DNA from: CAXBNB01 sp965267535
Lineage (GTDB): Bacteria > Bacteroidota > Bacteroidia > Cytophagales > Cyclobacteriaceae
NCBI GenBank assembly: GCA_965267535.1
Contig: OZ254082.1
Coordinates: 1,426,001 to 1,490,000 of the forward strand
Direction of reading: 5' to 3'
Length of the DNA stretch: 64,000 nt
The notes under the pieces were generated by a model. The model was not told the DNA's origin. It did not search any database and saw only the letters and a list, made by a program, of their open reading frames with translations. The first letter of the stretch is position 1. Every line of letters starts with the position of its first letter. Both the position numbers and the translations under genes were made by a program. Shown piece by piece: positions 1 to 9,794 of the stretch.

Positions 1-1
1 A

Positions 2-2074
2 GTACGGATAGCCTACATGGTAGTGCTGCTTTTTTCATTGGGTATTGTATACAAAATAGTAACCATACAAACCGTAGAAGGTGACCGGTGGAAAAAGAAA
101 GCGCAAAACAATAGCCTGAAATTTAGGACAGTGAAAGCCACCCGAGGCAATATTTATTCAGACAATGGTAGCCTGCTGGCTACTTCATTGCCGTTTTATA
201 AGGTGGCCTTTGATCCTTCGCTCATCTCCGACGATGAATATATCAAAGGGATTGATTCACTGGTGTGGCTACTGTCCAGCTACTACAACGACCACTCTCA
301 GAAGTACTACAAGAGGAAGATAAATGACGCAAGAGTGTCGGGAAGGAGGTACATGGTGATCAACCACAAAGAAATCAATTACCAAACTAAAAAAATGATG
401 TCGTCCTGGCCTATTTTCAGAAAAGGCAGGATGAAAGGTGGGGTAATATTCGAAAAGGTTGACCAACGGTACAAACCTTTTTCGCATTTAGGGGACCGCA
501 CAATCGGGTCGCTCAACGAAGACAAAAGCAGGGGTATAGTAGGATTGGAGTATAGCTTCAATGCACACCTGGCGGGTAGAAACGGAGAGGCTTTGTTTCA
601 GAAGTTTTCGGGAGGCAGCTGGAAGCCGGTATACGATGGATCGGAGGTAAAACCCCAACACGGACTGGATGTAGTTACTACCATCAATGTAGACTTGCAG
701 GATGTAGCCGAGTCGGCACTGCTGGGAGCCTTGATGGAAAATGATGCCGATTATGGCTGTGTAGTTGTGATGGAGGTAAACACCGGGGAAATCAAAGCGA
801 TATCCAACCTGAGTAAAAACAGTAAAGGAGAATACTGGGAGCTGTATAACTATGCAGTGGGTAGTCAGGGGTCGAGAGAGCCGGGATCTACCTTTAAGCT
901 GGCCAGTATGATTGCCCTGTTCGAAAATGCGGAAGTAAAGCTGACCGATTCGGTAGAAACCGGAAACGGAAAGTTTGATTTTTATGACCAAACCATGGAA
1001 GACCATAAGCCGGGAGGATATGGTAAGCTTTCAGTAAAGCAGGTATTTGAAAAATCGTCGAACATAGGTACTGCTAAGCTGATTCAACAGCATTTTGGGT
1101 CTGATCCGGAAAAGTTTTACGATGCATTGGAGAGTATGGGATTGACCAATCCTCTGGGTTTTCAGATGATCGGAGAAGGAAAACCCTACATCAAGCATCC
1201 TAAGAAAGACTCAACCTGGAGTGGTACTACACTGCCGTGGATGTCGCACGGTTACGAGCTGAAGATGACACCACTGCATACCCTCACGCTATTCAATGCT
1301 GTGGCCAACAATGGTAAAATGATTCAGCCCATAATCGTAAAGCAAGTAAAAGATGCCGACAAGGTGGTAGAATCATATTATTCCAAGGTGATCAACAAAA
1401 AAATATGCTCGGATGCCACATTGGCTAAAATCAGAGAGATGCTCGAAGGGGTAGTAGAGCGAGGTACTGCCCGAAACATCAGCGATAGTTTTTACAAGAT
1501 AGCCGGCAAAACCGGTACAGCTAAGAATGTAGAAAATGGCAGGTATACCAACAAATATTATACATCGTTTGCGGGGTATTTTCCTGCAGAAAAGCCGCGC
1601 TACAGTTGTATAGTGGTAATAGACAACCCCAAAAGGTATAAAATATACGGTAGTGATGTGGCAGCTCCGGTATTCAAAGAGGTGGCCGACAAGATATATG
1701 CACTGGATTTGAAAATGCACCAGCCCTATATGGCCGGAGAGGCACAGACAGGCGTTTTTCCGGTGATACAGTCAGGAGAAATGGAAGACCTGAAATTGAT
1801 CTGCAATCAGATCGGGATATCCAATCACGCACAAGACGACAGCAGGTGGGTAAAAGCGCGAATCGTCAACAATGGCATCAACTGGAAAGGGGTAGATCCC
1901 GGCAAAAACAAGGTGCCCGACGTGAGAGGAATGACCTTACGCGACGCATTGTACATTTTGGAAAACAAAACACTGAAAGTAATATATGAGGGAACGGGTA
2001 GAGTAAAAGAGCAGTCGCTACTGCCCGGGAGTTCCATCAATCAATCGAATGTAATAGAAATAAAGCTGGGATAA
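2..2074 (+). CDS. ftsI: Peptidoglycan transpeptidase FtsI (PBP3-like), 5' partial
   Basis: Septal penicillin-binding protein that cross-links peptidoglycan at the division site, anchored in the inner membrane by one N-terminal helix. The frame is open to the window edge (VRIAYMVVLLFSLGIVY...), so the first ATG at 17 is probably internal to the membrane helix and the true start lies upstream. Counting from that ATG, the transpeptidase motifs are visible: SxxK in GSTFKL near residue 291, SSN in KSSNIGTAK, and KTGT in AGKTGTAKN. A C-terminal PASTA domain begins at KVPDVRGMTLRDAL. It is the first visible gene of the dcw operon; murE starts 1 nt after its stop. Very confident. Confidence 0.96.
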   Translation, partial: VRIAYMVVLLFSLGIVYKIVTIQTVEGDRWKKKAQNNSLKFRTVKATRGNIYSDNGSLLATSLPFYKVAFDPSLISDDEYIKGIDSLVWLLSSYYNDHSQKYYKRKINDARVSGRRYMVINHKEINYQTKKMMSSWPIFRKGRMKGGVIFEKVDQRYKPFSHLGDRTIGSLNEDKSRGIVGLEYSFNAHLAGRNGEALFQKFSGGSWKPVYDGSEVKPQHGLDVVTTINVDLQDVAESALLGALMENDADYGCVVVMEVNTGEIKAISNLSKNSKGEYWELYNYAVGSQGSREPGSTFKLASMIALFENAEVKLTDSVETGNGKFDFYDQTMEDHKPGGYGKLSVKQVFEKSSNIGTAKLIQQHFGSDPEKFYDALESMGLTNPLGFQMIGEGKPYIKHPKKDSTWSGTTLPWMSHGYELKMTPLHTLTLFNAVANNGKMIQPIIVKQVKDADKVVESYYSKVINKKICSDATLAKIREMLEGVVERGTARNISDSFYKIAGKTGTAKNVENGRYTNKYYTSFAGYFPAEKPRYSCIVVIDNPKRYKIYGSDVAAPVFKEVADKIYALDLKMHQPYMAGEAQTGVFPVIQSGEMEDLKLICNQIGISNHAQDDSRWVKARIVNNGINWKGVDPGKNKVPDVRGMTLRDALYILENKTLKVIYEGTGRVKEQSLLPGSSINQSNVIEIKLG

Positions 2075-2075
2075 A

Positions 2076-3545
2076 TTGGCCAACGTACTAAAAGACATAG
2101 TATACAAAGTAAATCTGAAGACAGTATCAGGTGATATGAATACTGCTATAAGCAATGTCAGCTTTGACTCGCGAGAGTCAAAGCCTGGCAGCTTGTTTGT
2201 AGCTGTGAGGGGTACTCAGGTAGATGGTCATGCCTATATCGACCAGGCGCTGGACAAGGGTGCGATAGCTGTAGTATGCGAAAAGCTGCCCCCAAAACTT
2301 CGCCCTGAAATCACCTATATAGAAGTGGTGGATAGCAGCATGGCTTTGGGTGTAATTGCCTCCAATTTTTACCAAAACCCATCGGCTAAGCTAAAACTGG
2401 TGGCCATTACAGGTACCAATGGTAAAACTACCACGGCTACTCTGCTATACAACCTTTTTAGAAACCTGGGCTATAGCACGGGGCTGCTTTCTACAGTAAA
2501 AAACTATATCGATGGAGAGGAGCTGGCAGCTACACACACCACTCCGGATGCACTTAGCCTTAATCAACTGCTGGCTGAGATGGTAAAGCAGGGGTGTACC
2601 CATGCTTTTATGGAGGTGAGTTCACATGCCATAGATCAAAATCGGGTGGCTGGGGTGCATTTTGCCGGTGCGGTATTTACCAACATTACCCACGACCACC
2701 TCGATTACCACGCTACATTCGACAATTACATTACAGCAAAGAAAAAATTGTTTGACAACCTGCCTTCGTCAGCATTTGCACTGGTAAACCTCGATGACAA
2801 ACGAGGACAGATCATGTTGCAAAATACAAAGGCACATCACTTCACTTATGGCCTTAAGTTTTTGTCCGATTTCAAGGCTAGAATTATTACCAATTCCCTG
2901 CAAGGGCTGGAGTTGGAAATAGACGACCAGAATGTGTGGTTTCAGCTAATTGGAAAATTCAATGCCTATAATATACTGGCGGCCTATGCAGTAGGTGTAT
3001 TGCTCGACGAGGAAAAAGACAATCTGCTCACAGCATTGTCCGGAGCGGTAGCAGCCCCGGGGCGGTTTGAGCAGGTAAATGTGGGTAGTGGCGTAATTGC
3101 CATAGTAGACTATGCACACACACCGGACGCTTTGGAAAATGTATTGCAAACCATTAGCTCGTTTCGCACAGGCAATGAGCAGGTGATAACGGTGGTAGGC
3201 TGTGGAGGCAATAGAGACAAGGAAAAGAGGCCGGTAATGGCGTCTATAGCAGTAAAATGGAGCGACAAAGTATTGCTCACCAGCGACAATCCGAGAAATG
3301 AAGATCCGGAAGCCATACTGGCAGATATGCAGGCAGGGGTGAGTAAAAGTTACGCCCGAAAAACCCTGGTGATTCAGGATAGAAGAGAAGCTATAAAAAC
3401 AGCCTGCTCTATGGCAGCAGAAAACGATATCATACTGGTAGCAGGCAAAGGCCATGAAGACTATCAGGAAATAAAAGGAGTGAAACACCACTTTGACGAC
3501 AGAGAAGTGTTGAGGGAAATGTTAGAAATGTTTAAAAACGAATAG
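2076..3545 (+). CDS. murE: UDP-MurNAc-tripeptide synthetase MurE (meso-DAP adding)
   Basis: Cytoplasmic ligase adding the third stem amino acid to UDP-MurNAc-L-Ala-D-Glu. The ATP loop TGTNGKTTT and the DNPR motif (LLTSDNPRNEDP) are present. DNPR is the family marker for meso-diaminopimelate rather than lysine, so the cell should make DAP-type peptidoglycan. The only start that keeps the N-terminal domain is TTG at 2076, one base after the ftsI stop; the next in-frame Met is residue 21, inside the domain. The 489-residue length is normal. Translationally coupled in the dcw operon. Confidence 0.95.
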   Translation: MANVLKDIVYKVNLKTVSGDMNTAISNVSFDSRESKPGSLFVAVRGTQVDGHAYIDQALDKGAIAVVCEKLPPKLRPEITYIEVVDSSMALGVIASNFYQNPSAKLKLVAITGTNGKTTTATLLYNLFRNLGYSTGLLSTVKNYIDGEELAATHTTPDALSLNQLLAEMVKQGCTHAFMEVSSHAIDQNRVAGVHFAGAVFTNITHDHLDYHATFDNYITAKKKLFDNLPSSAFALVNLDDKRGQIMLQNTKAHHFTYGLKFLSDFKARIITNSLQGLELEIDDQNVWFQLIGKFNAYNILAAYAVGVLLDEEKDNLLTALSGAVAAPGRFEQVNVGSGVIAIVDYAHTPDALENVLQTISSFRTGNEQVITVVGCGGNRDKEKRPVMASIAVKWSDKVLLTSDNPRNEDPEAILADMQAGVSKSYARKTLVIQDRREAIKTACSMAAENDIILVAGKGHEDYQEIKGVKHHFDDREVLREMLEMFKNE

Positions 3546-3551
3546 CGCAGC

Positions 3552-4754
3552 ATGTTATACTACTTGTTTGATTTTTTGGATAAGCAATTTGACCTGATAG
3601 GAGCAGGCCTCTTTCAGTATATCTCCTTCAGGGCAGGTCTGGCGGTAGTTATCTCGCTGCTTATTACAGTAGTGCTGGGCAACAAACTGATAGGTGTATT
3701 GCGCAAATACCAGATGGGCGAATCCATTCGCGATTTGGGATTGGAAGGGCAGATGGAAAAGAAGGGCACACCTACTATGGGAGGCCTGATCATACTGTCG
3801 GCCATACTCATACCCGTGCTGCTGGTATCAAAGCTGGACAATGTGTATGTTATCCTGCTGCTGATCACCACCGTGTGGATGGGGCTGATAGGCTTTTTAG
3901 ACGATTTTTTGAAAGTAAAGAAAAACAACAAAGAAGGACTGTCCGGCAAGCTGAAAATAGTAGGTCAGGTAGGTATAGGGCTTATTGTGGGTATTACTAT
4001 GGTAATGCACGACGATATCGTGGTGCGGGACTTTCAGCCTGCAGAAGAAGGCCAGCCCAAGTTTAGTCAGTATGAAGATACACAGTCACTCATCACGACT
4101 ATACCTTTTGTTAAAAACAACGAGTTTGATTACGAGTGGCTTTTGCCTTCTTTTCTGGAAGACTATACCCATGTGCTATACATTATAGCGGTCATATTTA
4201 TAGTCACAGCAGTGTCAAACGGGGCAAATATTACCGATGGACTCGACGGACTGGCAGCCGGCACCTCGGCCATTATAGGGCTTACACTGGCCATATTGGC
4301 GTACCTGTCGGGTAACGTCATTTTTGCCGATTACCTCAACATAATGTACATACCCGGATCGGGCGAGCTGGTGATATTCTGTACCGCCTTTGTAGGAGCA
4401 TGTATCGGCTTTTTGTGGTACAACTCCCATCCGGCTCAGGTTTTCATGGGGGACACAGGCAGCCTGTCTATAGGAGGTATTATTGCCGTGCTGGCTTTGG
4501 TTATCAGAAAAGAATTATTGATTCCCGTATTGTGTGGTATTTTCCTGATAGAAAACCTGTCGGTGATGTTGCAGGTGGCTTATTTCAAGCATACCAAGAA
4601 AAAATACGGAGAAGGAAGAAGAATATTTAAAATGGCTCCATTGCATCACCACTACCAGAAGATGGGGCTACACGAAACAAAAATTGTAACACGGTTTTGG
4701 ATATCCGGCATTTTGCTGGCCATACTGACCTTAGCCACTTTAAAAGTAAGATAA
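3552..4754 (+). CDS. mraY: Phospho-MurNAc-pentapeptide transferase MraY
   Basis: Integral membrane enzyme that transfers phospho-MurNAc-pentapeptide to undecaprenyl phosphate to form lipid I. About ten hydrophobic segments can be seen, with the cytoplasmic motifs GFLDDFLKVKK, NGANITDGLDGLAAG, FMGDTGSLSIGG and the HHHYQ sequence near the C-terminus. At 400 residues it is longer than the enterobacterial enzyme because of a polar insertion around residues 160-200, a common feature of Bacteroidota MraY. It starts with ATG 6 nt after murE and is followed by murD after 6 nt. Confidence 0.95.
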   Translation: MLYYLFDFLDKQFDLIGAGLFQYISFRAGLAVVISLLITVVLGNKLIGVLRKYQMGESIRDLGLEGQMEKKGTPTMGGLIILSAILIPVLLVSKLDNVYVILLLITTVWMGLIGFLDDFLKVKKNNKEGLSGKLKIVGQVGIGLIVGITMVMHDDIVVRDFQPAEEGQPKFSQYEDTQSLITTIPFVKNNEFDYEWLLPSFLEDYTHVLYIIAVIFIVTAVSNGANITDGLDGLAAGTSAIIGLTLAILAYLSGNVIFADYLNIMYIPGSGELVIFCTAFVGACIGFLWYNSHPAQVFMGDTGSLSIGGIIAVLALVIRKELLIPVLCGIFLIENLSVMLQVAYFKHTKKKYGEGRRIFKMAPLHHHYQKMGLHETKIVTRFWISGILLAILTLATLKVR

Positions 4755-4760
4755 TAGAAA

Positions 4761-6143
4761 TTGACAACTCAGCAATACCATATAGCCATATTAGGAACCG
4801 GTGAAAGCGGCATGGGAGCAGCACTGCTAGCTCATGCCAAGGGGCTTAGTGTGTTTGTGTCTGACGCTGGAGCCATTGCTCCTGACAACAAACAACAATT
4901 GAGCGATCTGGGTATTGCTTTTGAAGAAAAAGGACATACTACAGAGACTTTGCTTCTGTGTAACGAAGTAGTGAAAAGTCCGGTAATTCCGGATACAGCA
5001 GCCGTAGTACAGGCTTTGGCAACTGTCGGTAAACCCATTATTTCAGAAATAGAATTTGCGTCGCGTTATACCAACGCCCGACTCATAGCCATCACAGGAT
5101 CAAACGGCAAAACCACCACTACTTTGCTTACCTACCACTTGCTAAAGTCGGCTGGGCTGGCTGTAGGATTGGCAGGCAATATCGGATATAGCCTGGCGCG
5201 TCAGGTTATAGACGACCCGTACGACATCATAGTGATCGAACTGAGCAGTTTTCAGCTCGATGGCATGTATGATTTTCAGGCCGACACCAGCGTACTGTTA
5301 AACATCACACCAGACCACCTCGATAGGTACAATTACGACCTGCAACAGTATGCCGATGCGAAAATGAAAATCACACAAAACCAAACCTCAAACCAGCACT
5401 TTATCTACAATGCAGACGATAAGCTGGTGGCAAATAAGCTCACTCAAAAAGCGGTTGAGGCTACTCAGATTCCATTCTCACTCCATACCCAAACGGAGGA
5501 AGGAGCCGGTGTAGCAGGAGAGCAGTTGCAGTTTAAACTAAAAGGAAAAGCAATATCCCTTCCACAAGCTGCAGTGCCTTTGCTGGGCAGACACAACCAG
5601 TACAATGCGATGGCAGCTGTGTTGGTAGCCCTGAAGTACGGCTTAACAGAGCAACAGATACTTCAGGGATTGGAAACGTTTACCAATGCTCCTCACAGGT
5701 TGGAAAAAGTGGGAGAAGTAGACGGAGTGTTGTATATCAACGATTCTAAAGCCACCAATGTGGACTCGGTGTTTTATGCTTTAGACGGTATGCAAAGCCC
5801 TGTGATATGGGTAGCTGGAGGAGTAAACAAAGGGAACGACTACAAGGCGATAGAGCAGCTGGTAGAGTCCAAGGTGAAAGGGTTGGTATGCCTGGGCATA
5901 GATAATCAACACCTGATAGAGGCATTTGGGACGAAAGTAGAAAGTGTAGTGGAAGTACAAAGCATGGCAGAAGCTATAGTCAAAGCCAGGGCAATGGCAA
6001 CAGCAGGCGATACGATATTATTATCACCGGCATGTGCCAGTTTCGACTTGTTTAAAAACTATGAAGATCGCGGAGATCAATTCAGAGAAGAGGTACGTCG
6101 ATTAAAAAAAAAGAATAAATCAGATAAAACGCTAGTGATATGA
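4761..6143 (+). CDS. murD: UDP-MurNAc-L-alanine:D-glutamate ligase MurD
   Basis: Cytoplasmic Mur ligase that adds D-glutamate to UDP-MurNAc-L-Ala. The order is an N-terminal Rossmann domain (ILGTGESGMGAALLA), the ATP-binding GSNGKTTTT loop, the central domain with ELSSFQLDG and a C-terminal domain with NDSKATNVDS. The start is TTG at 4761; the next Met is residue 18, inside the nucleotide loop, so no ATG start is plausible. It overlaps ftsW by 4 nt. 460 residues is normal for the family. Confidence 0.95.
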   Translation: MTTQQYHIAILGTGESGMGAALLAHAKGLSVFVSDAGAIAPDNKQQLSDLGIAFEEKGHTTETLLLCNEVVKSPVIPDTAAVVQALATVGKPIISEIEFASRYTNARLIAITGSNGKTTTTLLTYHLLKSAGLAVGLAGNIGYSLARQVIDDPYDIIVIELSSFQLDGMYDFQADTSVLLNITPDHLDRYNYDLQQYADAKMKITQNQTSNQHFIYNADDKLVANKLTQKAVEATQIPFSLHTQTEEGAGVAGEQLQFKLKGKAISLPQAAVPLLGRHNQYNAMAAVLVALKYGLTEQQILQGLETFTNAPHRLEKVGEVDGVLYINDSKATNVDSVFYALDGMQSPVIWVAGGVNKGNDYKAIEQLVESKVKGLVCLGIDNQHLIEAFGTKVESVVEVQSMAEAIVKARAMATAGDTILLSPACASFDLFKNYEDRGDQFREEVRRLKKKNKSDKTLVI

Positions 6144-7303
6144 TCAAAGAATGGGCAGATAGGCATATTCAGGGAGATCCGGTGATTTGGTACATTGTAC
6201 TGGCACTGTCGATACTCAGCGTTTTGGTAGTATATAGTGCTACGGGTACGCTGGCTTATGCACAAATGGAGGGCAATACCGAACATTATTTATTTAAGCA
6301 TTCGGCATTTATGCTGTTGAGTTTGTTTGCAATGTGGGTAGCACACAAAATAGATTACCGCTACTATGCCAAACTATCGCGATTTGCGCTGTGGCTGTGT
6401 GTGCCTTTGTTGTTTATCACCTGGAAATTTGGTTTGAATATCAATGAAGCATCCCGTTGGATTACTATTCCCGTAATCAATCAGGCATTTCAGCCGTCCG
6501 ATCTTGCCAAGTTTGCCCTCATCGTAACGTTGGCATCTATGCTGGCCAAGCGGCAAAAAAATATAGAAAATGTGAAGGAGTCGCTCATTCCTATGCTTTT
6601 ATGGATAGGAGTGATCTGTGGACTAATAGCCATGTCTAACTTCTCTACGGCTATTTTGGTGTTTACTACCTGTATGCTTATGCTTTTTATAGGCCGTGTG
6701 CCTACCAAGTACCTGCTTATGCTGGTCGCCATAGGTGTAGTAGCCGGAGGGCTGGCACTGGCTTTGGGTCAGCGGGCCGAAACCGTAGTGAGCAGGATCA
6801 AGGCCTATGTTACAGCAGAAGAAGTACCCTTTCAGGCTGAGCAATCTTATATCGCCATAGCTTCAGGAGGCATCAAAGGGCTGGGGCCTGGTAAAAGTCA
6901 CCAACGCAACTTTTTGCCACACCCGTACTCGGATTTTATCTATGCGATTGTCATAGAAGAGTACGGCATGATAGGAGGCGTGTTTGTCTTGTTTTTGTAC
7001 CTGGCGCTGCTTTACAGAGGCACGCGTGTAGTGTCTACAAGCGAGCGAACATACGGAGGGCTGCTATCAGCAGGGTTGAGTTTTGCGCTTGTGTTACAGG
7101 CCATGGTCAACATGGGGGTAGCGGTAGGTTTGGGGCCTATCACAGGGCTTACCTTGCCATTGGTGAGTATGGGAGGTACTTCACAGTTATTTACCGGAGT
7201 GGCATTGGGCATCATCCTGAGTGTGAGTCGTGGCGAGGTAGAAGAAATCGGTAGCACTGCCCCATCGGGCAATCAATATAAAAAAGAGTTAGAAACAGCA
7301 TAA
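6140..7303 (+). CDS. ftsW: Peptidoglycan glycosyltransferase FtsW (SEDS family)
   Basis: Polytopic SEDS-family membrane protein that polymerises lipid II at the septum in partnership with FtsI. About ten membrane segments can be seen, with the conserved stretches INEASRWITIP, FQPSDLAKFALI and GLTLPLVSMGGTSQL. Position between murD and murG favours FtsW over RodA. ATG overlaps the murD stop by 4 nt, and the stop overlaps the murG start in a TAATG arrangement. 387 residues. Confidence 0.94.
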   Translation: MIKEWADRHIQGDPVIWYIVLALSILSVLVVYSATGTLAYAQMEGNTEHYLFKHSAFMLLSLFAMWVAHKIDYRYYAKLSRFALWLCVPLLFITWKFGLNINEASRWITIPVINQAFQPSDLAKFALIVTLASMLAKRQKNIENVKESLIPMLLWIGVICGLIAMSNFSTAILVFTTCMLMLFIGRVPTKYLLMLVAIGVVAGGLALALGQRAETVVSRIKAYVTAEEVPFQAEQSYIAIASGGIKGLGPGKSHQRNFLPHPYSDFIYAIVIEEYGMIGGVFVLFLYLALLYRGTRVVSTSERTYGGLLSAGLSFALVLQAMVNMGVAVGLGPITGLTLPLVSMGGTSQLFTGVALGIILSVSRGEVEEIGSTAPSGNQYKKELETA

Positions 7304-8412
7304 TGGCAGCAGAAGCAACATATCGCATCATGATAAGCGGAGGAGGTACCGGAGGACACATCTATCCTGCCATAGCTATAGCCAACGCCCTAAAAACCAT
7401 GGCTCCTGCTACAGAGGTTTTGTTTGTAGGAGCAAAAGGCAAAATGGAAATGGAAAAAGTGCCTGAAGCCGGGTACAAAATCATAGGCTTGTGGATCAGT
7501 GGGCTGCAACGAAGGCTCACAGTAGACAACCTGTCGTTTCCACTCAAACTGGTGTCGAGTATAATGAAATCTTTCGGGTTGCTCAAAGAGTTTAACCCCG
7601 ATGTAGTAGTAGGCGTGGGAGGGTATGCCAGTGGTCCGCTGCTGTATGCCGCTACCAAAAAGCGCATTCCTACTTTGATACAGGAGCAAAATTCTTATGC
7701 AGGAATGACAAACAAACTTCTGGCCGGAAAGGTCGATAAAGTATGTGTAGCCAGCGATGGTATGGATAAGTTTTTTCCCAAAGAAAAAATCGTACTGACG
7801 GGCAATCCGGTACGTACCGACATCCTGCACTTGTCGGATAAAAAAGAGGATGCCCTGGCTCATTTTGGTTTTGAAGGCGATAAACCGGTACTCATGATAC
7901 TGGGAGGAAGCCTTGGTGCGCGTACGCTCAACGAAGCAGTGATCAAAGGCATAGATAAACTGATAGCACAGGGAGTACAGGTAATCTGGCAAACGGGTAA
8001 ATTTTACCATACAGAGATGCTTGACCGTGCCAAAGACAAAAATCTAAAGGGTATCAGCGTGTTGGCCTTTCTGAAAGAAATGGACCTGGCGTACGCTGCG
8101 GCAGACGTAGTGGTGTCCAGAGCAGGAGCATTGTCTATATCGGAGCTGTGTCTGGCCGGTAAGCCTACCATTTTTGTGCCTTCACCCAATGTGGCCGAAG
8201 ACCACCAAACCAAAAATGCTGAAGCACTGGTGAGTAAGCAGGCTGCTTTGATGGTAAAGGATGATACAGCGGTAGAGCAATTGGTAGATGAAGCTCTGGC
8301 GCTCATAGCAGACAAGTCGCAACAAAAAACATTGGCCGCCAATATTAGCCAGCTGGGGCGACCCAATGCAGCTAATGACATAGCAAACGAAATATTCAAA
8401 CTGATAAAATGA
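7303..8412 (+). CDS. murG: UDP-GlcNAc transferase MurG (lipid II synthesis)
   Basis: Peripheral GT28 glycosyltransferase that adds GlcNAc to lipid I to form lipid II. The N-terminal glycine-rich loop ISGGGTGGHIYPAIAIA and the second-domain motif LGGSLGARTLNEAV are clear, and SRAGALSISELCLAGKPTIFVPSP forms the UDP-GlcNAc site. Starts at the ATG of a TAATG overlap with ftsW and overlaps murC by 4 nt, which indicates tight coupling. 369 residues. Confidence 0.95.
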   Translation: MAAEATYRIMISGGGTGGHIYPAIAIANALKTMAPATEVLFVGAKGKMEMEKVPEAGYKIIGLWISGLQRRLTVDNLSFPLKLVSSIMKSFGLLKEFNPDVVVGVGGYASGPLLYAATKKRIPTLIQEQNSYAGMTNKLLAGKVDKVCVASDGMDKFFPKEKIVLTGNPVRTDILHLSDKKEDALAHFGFEGDKPVLMILGGSLGARTLNEAVIKGIDKLIAQGVQVIWQTGKFYHTEMLDRAKDKNLKGISVLAFLKEMDLAYAAADVVVSRAGALSISELCLAGKPTIFVPSPNVAEDHQTKNAEALVSKQAALMVKDDTAVEQLVDEALALIADKSQQKTLAANISQLGRPNAANDIANEIFKLIK

Positions 8413-9794
8413 AGTTGAACGAAATACATAGCGTCTATTTTGTAGGGATCGGGGGGATCGGTATGAGCGCTTTGGCCAGATGGTTTAAGGCCAATGGGTA
8501 TTTCGTGGCTGGGTACGACAAGACCCAAACACCGCTAACCAACAGCCTGCAGACTGAAGGGATTTCTATACACTTTTCAGACGATGTAAACCTGATTCCT
8601 CAGGAAGTAAAAAACAGTCCTGAAAAGTCACTCATAGTGCATACACCTGCTGTGCCGGTGGATCATAGTGAGTATGCTTTCTTTCAGCAAAAAGGATACA
8701 CGATCATGAAGCGCTCGCAGGTATTGGGAGAATTGACCAAAAAAAACTTCACCATAGCCATAGCCGGTACGCATGGCAAAACCACTACGTCTTCTATAGT
8801 AGCCCATATACTCAAAGCCAGTGGAGTGAATTGTACCGCCTTTGTAGGAGGAATTATGGCCAACTACAATTCAAACCTGATTATAGGTACAGAAGCCAAA
8901 GATGCGGTAATCGTAGTGGAAGCCGATGAGTTTGATCGCTCGTTTTTGACCCTGCACCCGGACATAGCTGTGGTAACTGCCGTAGATGCCGATCATTTGG
9001 ATATATACGGTTCGGGAGATGCACTCAAAGACAGCTTCAAGGCATTTATCAGCAATATCAACACCAAAGGGAAGCTTTTTATAGAAGAAAAAGCCGGACA
9101 AAAAATCGATATCCAAAGTAGCGATTCTTTGCAGGTAGAGTGTTACGGTTTGTCGAGTCAAAACATTCATGCCGAAAATATAGAGCCAACAGACGGGGCA
9201 TTTGCTTTTACCTATACCCGACAAGATAAGTCTATAGAGGGATTGCATCTGGCATTACCCGGATTTCACAATGTAGAAAATAGCCTGGCAGCCATTTCAG
9301 TAGCGCGTGAGCTACAGTTGTCGGATGAGCATATAGAAACAGGGATAGCATCGTACAGAGGAGTAAAAAGGCGGTTTGAATACATAATCAAAACGGCACA
9401 GCTAGTATATATCGACGATTATGCACACCATCCGGAAGAGATTACTGCGCTGCTCAAGTCGGTGCGGGCTTTGTTTCCAAACAAAAAAATCACAGCGGTC
9501 TTTCAACCACATTTATTCACCAGAACCAGGGATTTCGCTGGAGGATTCAGCGAAAGCCTGAGTCTGGCAGATGAGGTCGTATTACTAGACATATACCCGG
9601 CCCGAGAGAAACCCATAGAAGGGGTAAACTCAGCCATGCTGCTCAATGCTATAGCGGTAGACAATAAGTATGTTTCCTCGAAAGAAAATTTGATTTCAAA
9701 TCTCAAAAAGCACCAGCCGGAAGTGTTGCTTACCATTGGTGCCGGAGATATAGACGCATTAGTTCAACCCATAAAAGAAGCGTTTCAATCATGA
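8409..9794 (+). CDS. murC: UDP-MurNAc:L-alanine ligase MurC
   Basis: First Mur ligase of the pathway; adds L-alanine to UDP-MurNAc in the cytoplasm. The N-terminal VGIGGIGMSALA nucleotide loop, the ATP loop GTHGKTTTSS and the DDYAHHPEEI motif of the central/C-terminal domains are present. 461 residues is normal. Overlaps murG and ftsQ by 4 nt each. Confidence 0.95.
   Translation: MKLNEIHSVYFVGIGGIGMSALARWFKANGYFVAGYDKTQTPLTNSLQTEGISIHFSDDVNLIPQEVKNSPEKSLIVHTPAVPVDHSEYAFFQQKGYTIMKRSQVLGELTKKNFTIAIAGTHGKTTTSSIVAHILKASGVNCTAFVGGIMANYNSNLIIGTEAKDAVIVVEADEFDRSFLTLHPDIAVVTAVDADHLDIYGSGDALKDSFKAFISNINTKGKLFIEEKAGQKIDIQSSDSLQVECYGLSSQNIHAENIEPTDGAFAFTYTRQDKSIEGLHLALPGFHNVENSLAAISVARELQLSDEHIETGIASYRGVKRRFEYIIKTAQLVYIDDYAHHPEEITALLKSVRALFPNKKITAVFQPHLFTRTRDFAGGFSESLSLADEVVLLDIYPAREKPIEGVNSAMLLNAIAVDNKYVSSKENLISNLKKHQPEVLLTIGAGDIDALVQPIKEAFQS

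Noticed and set aside
7390..8010. 206-codon minus-strand ORF within murG
   Set aside because: Shadow frame of a highly conserved gene; composition rich in Tyr, His and Phe as expected for antisense reading.
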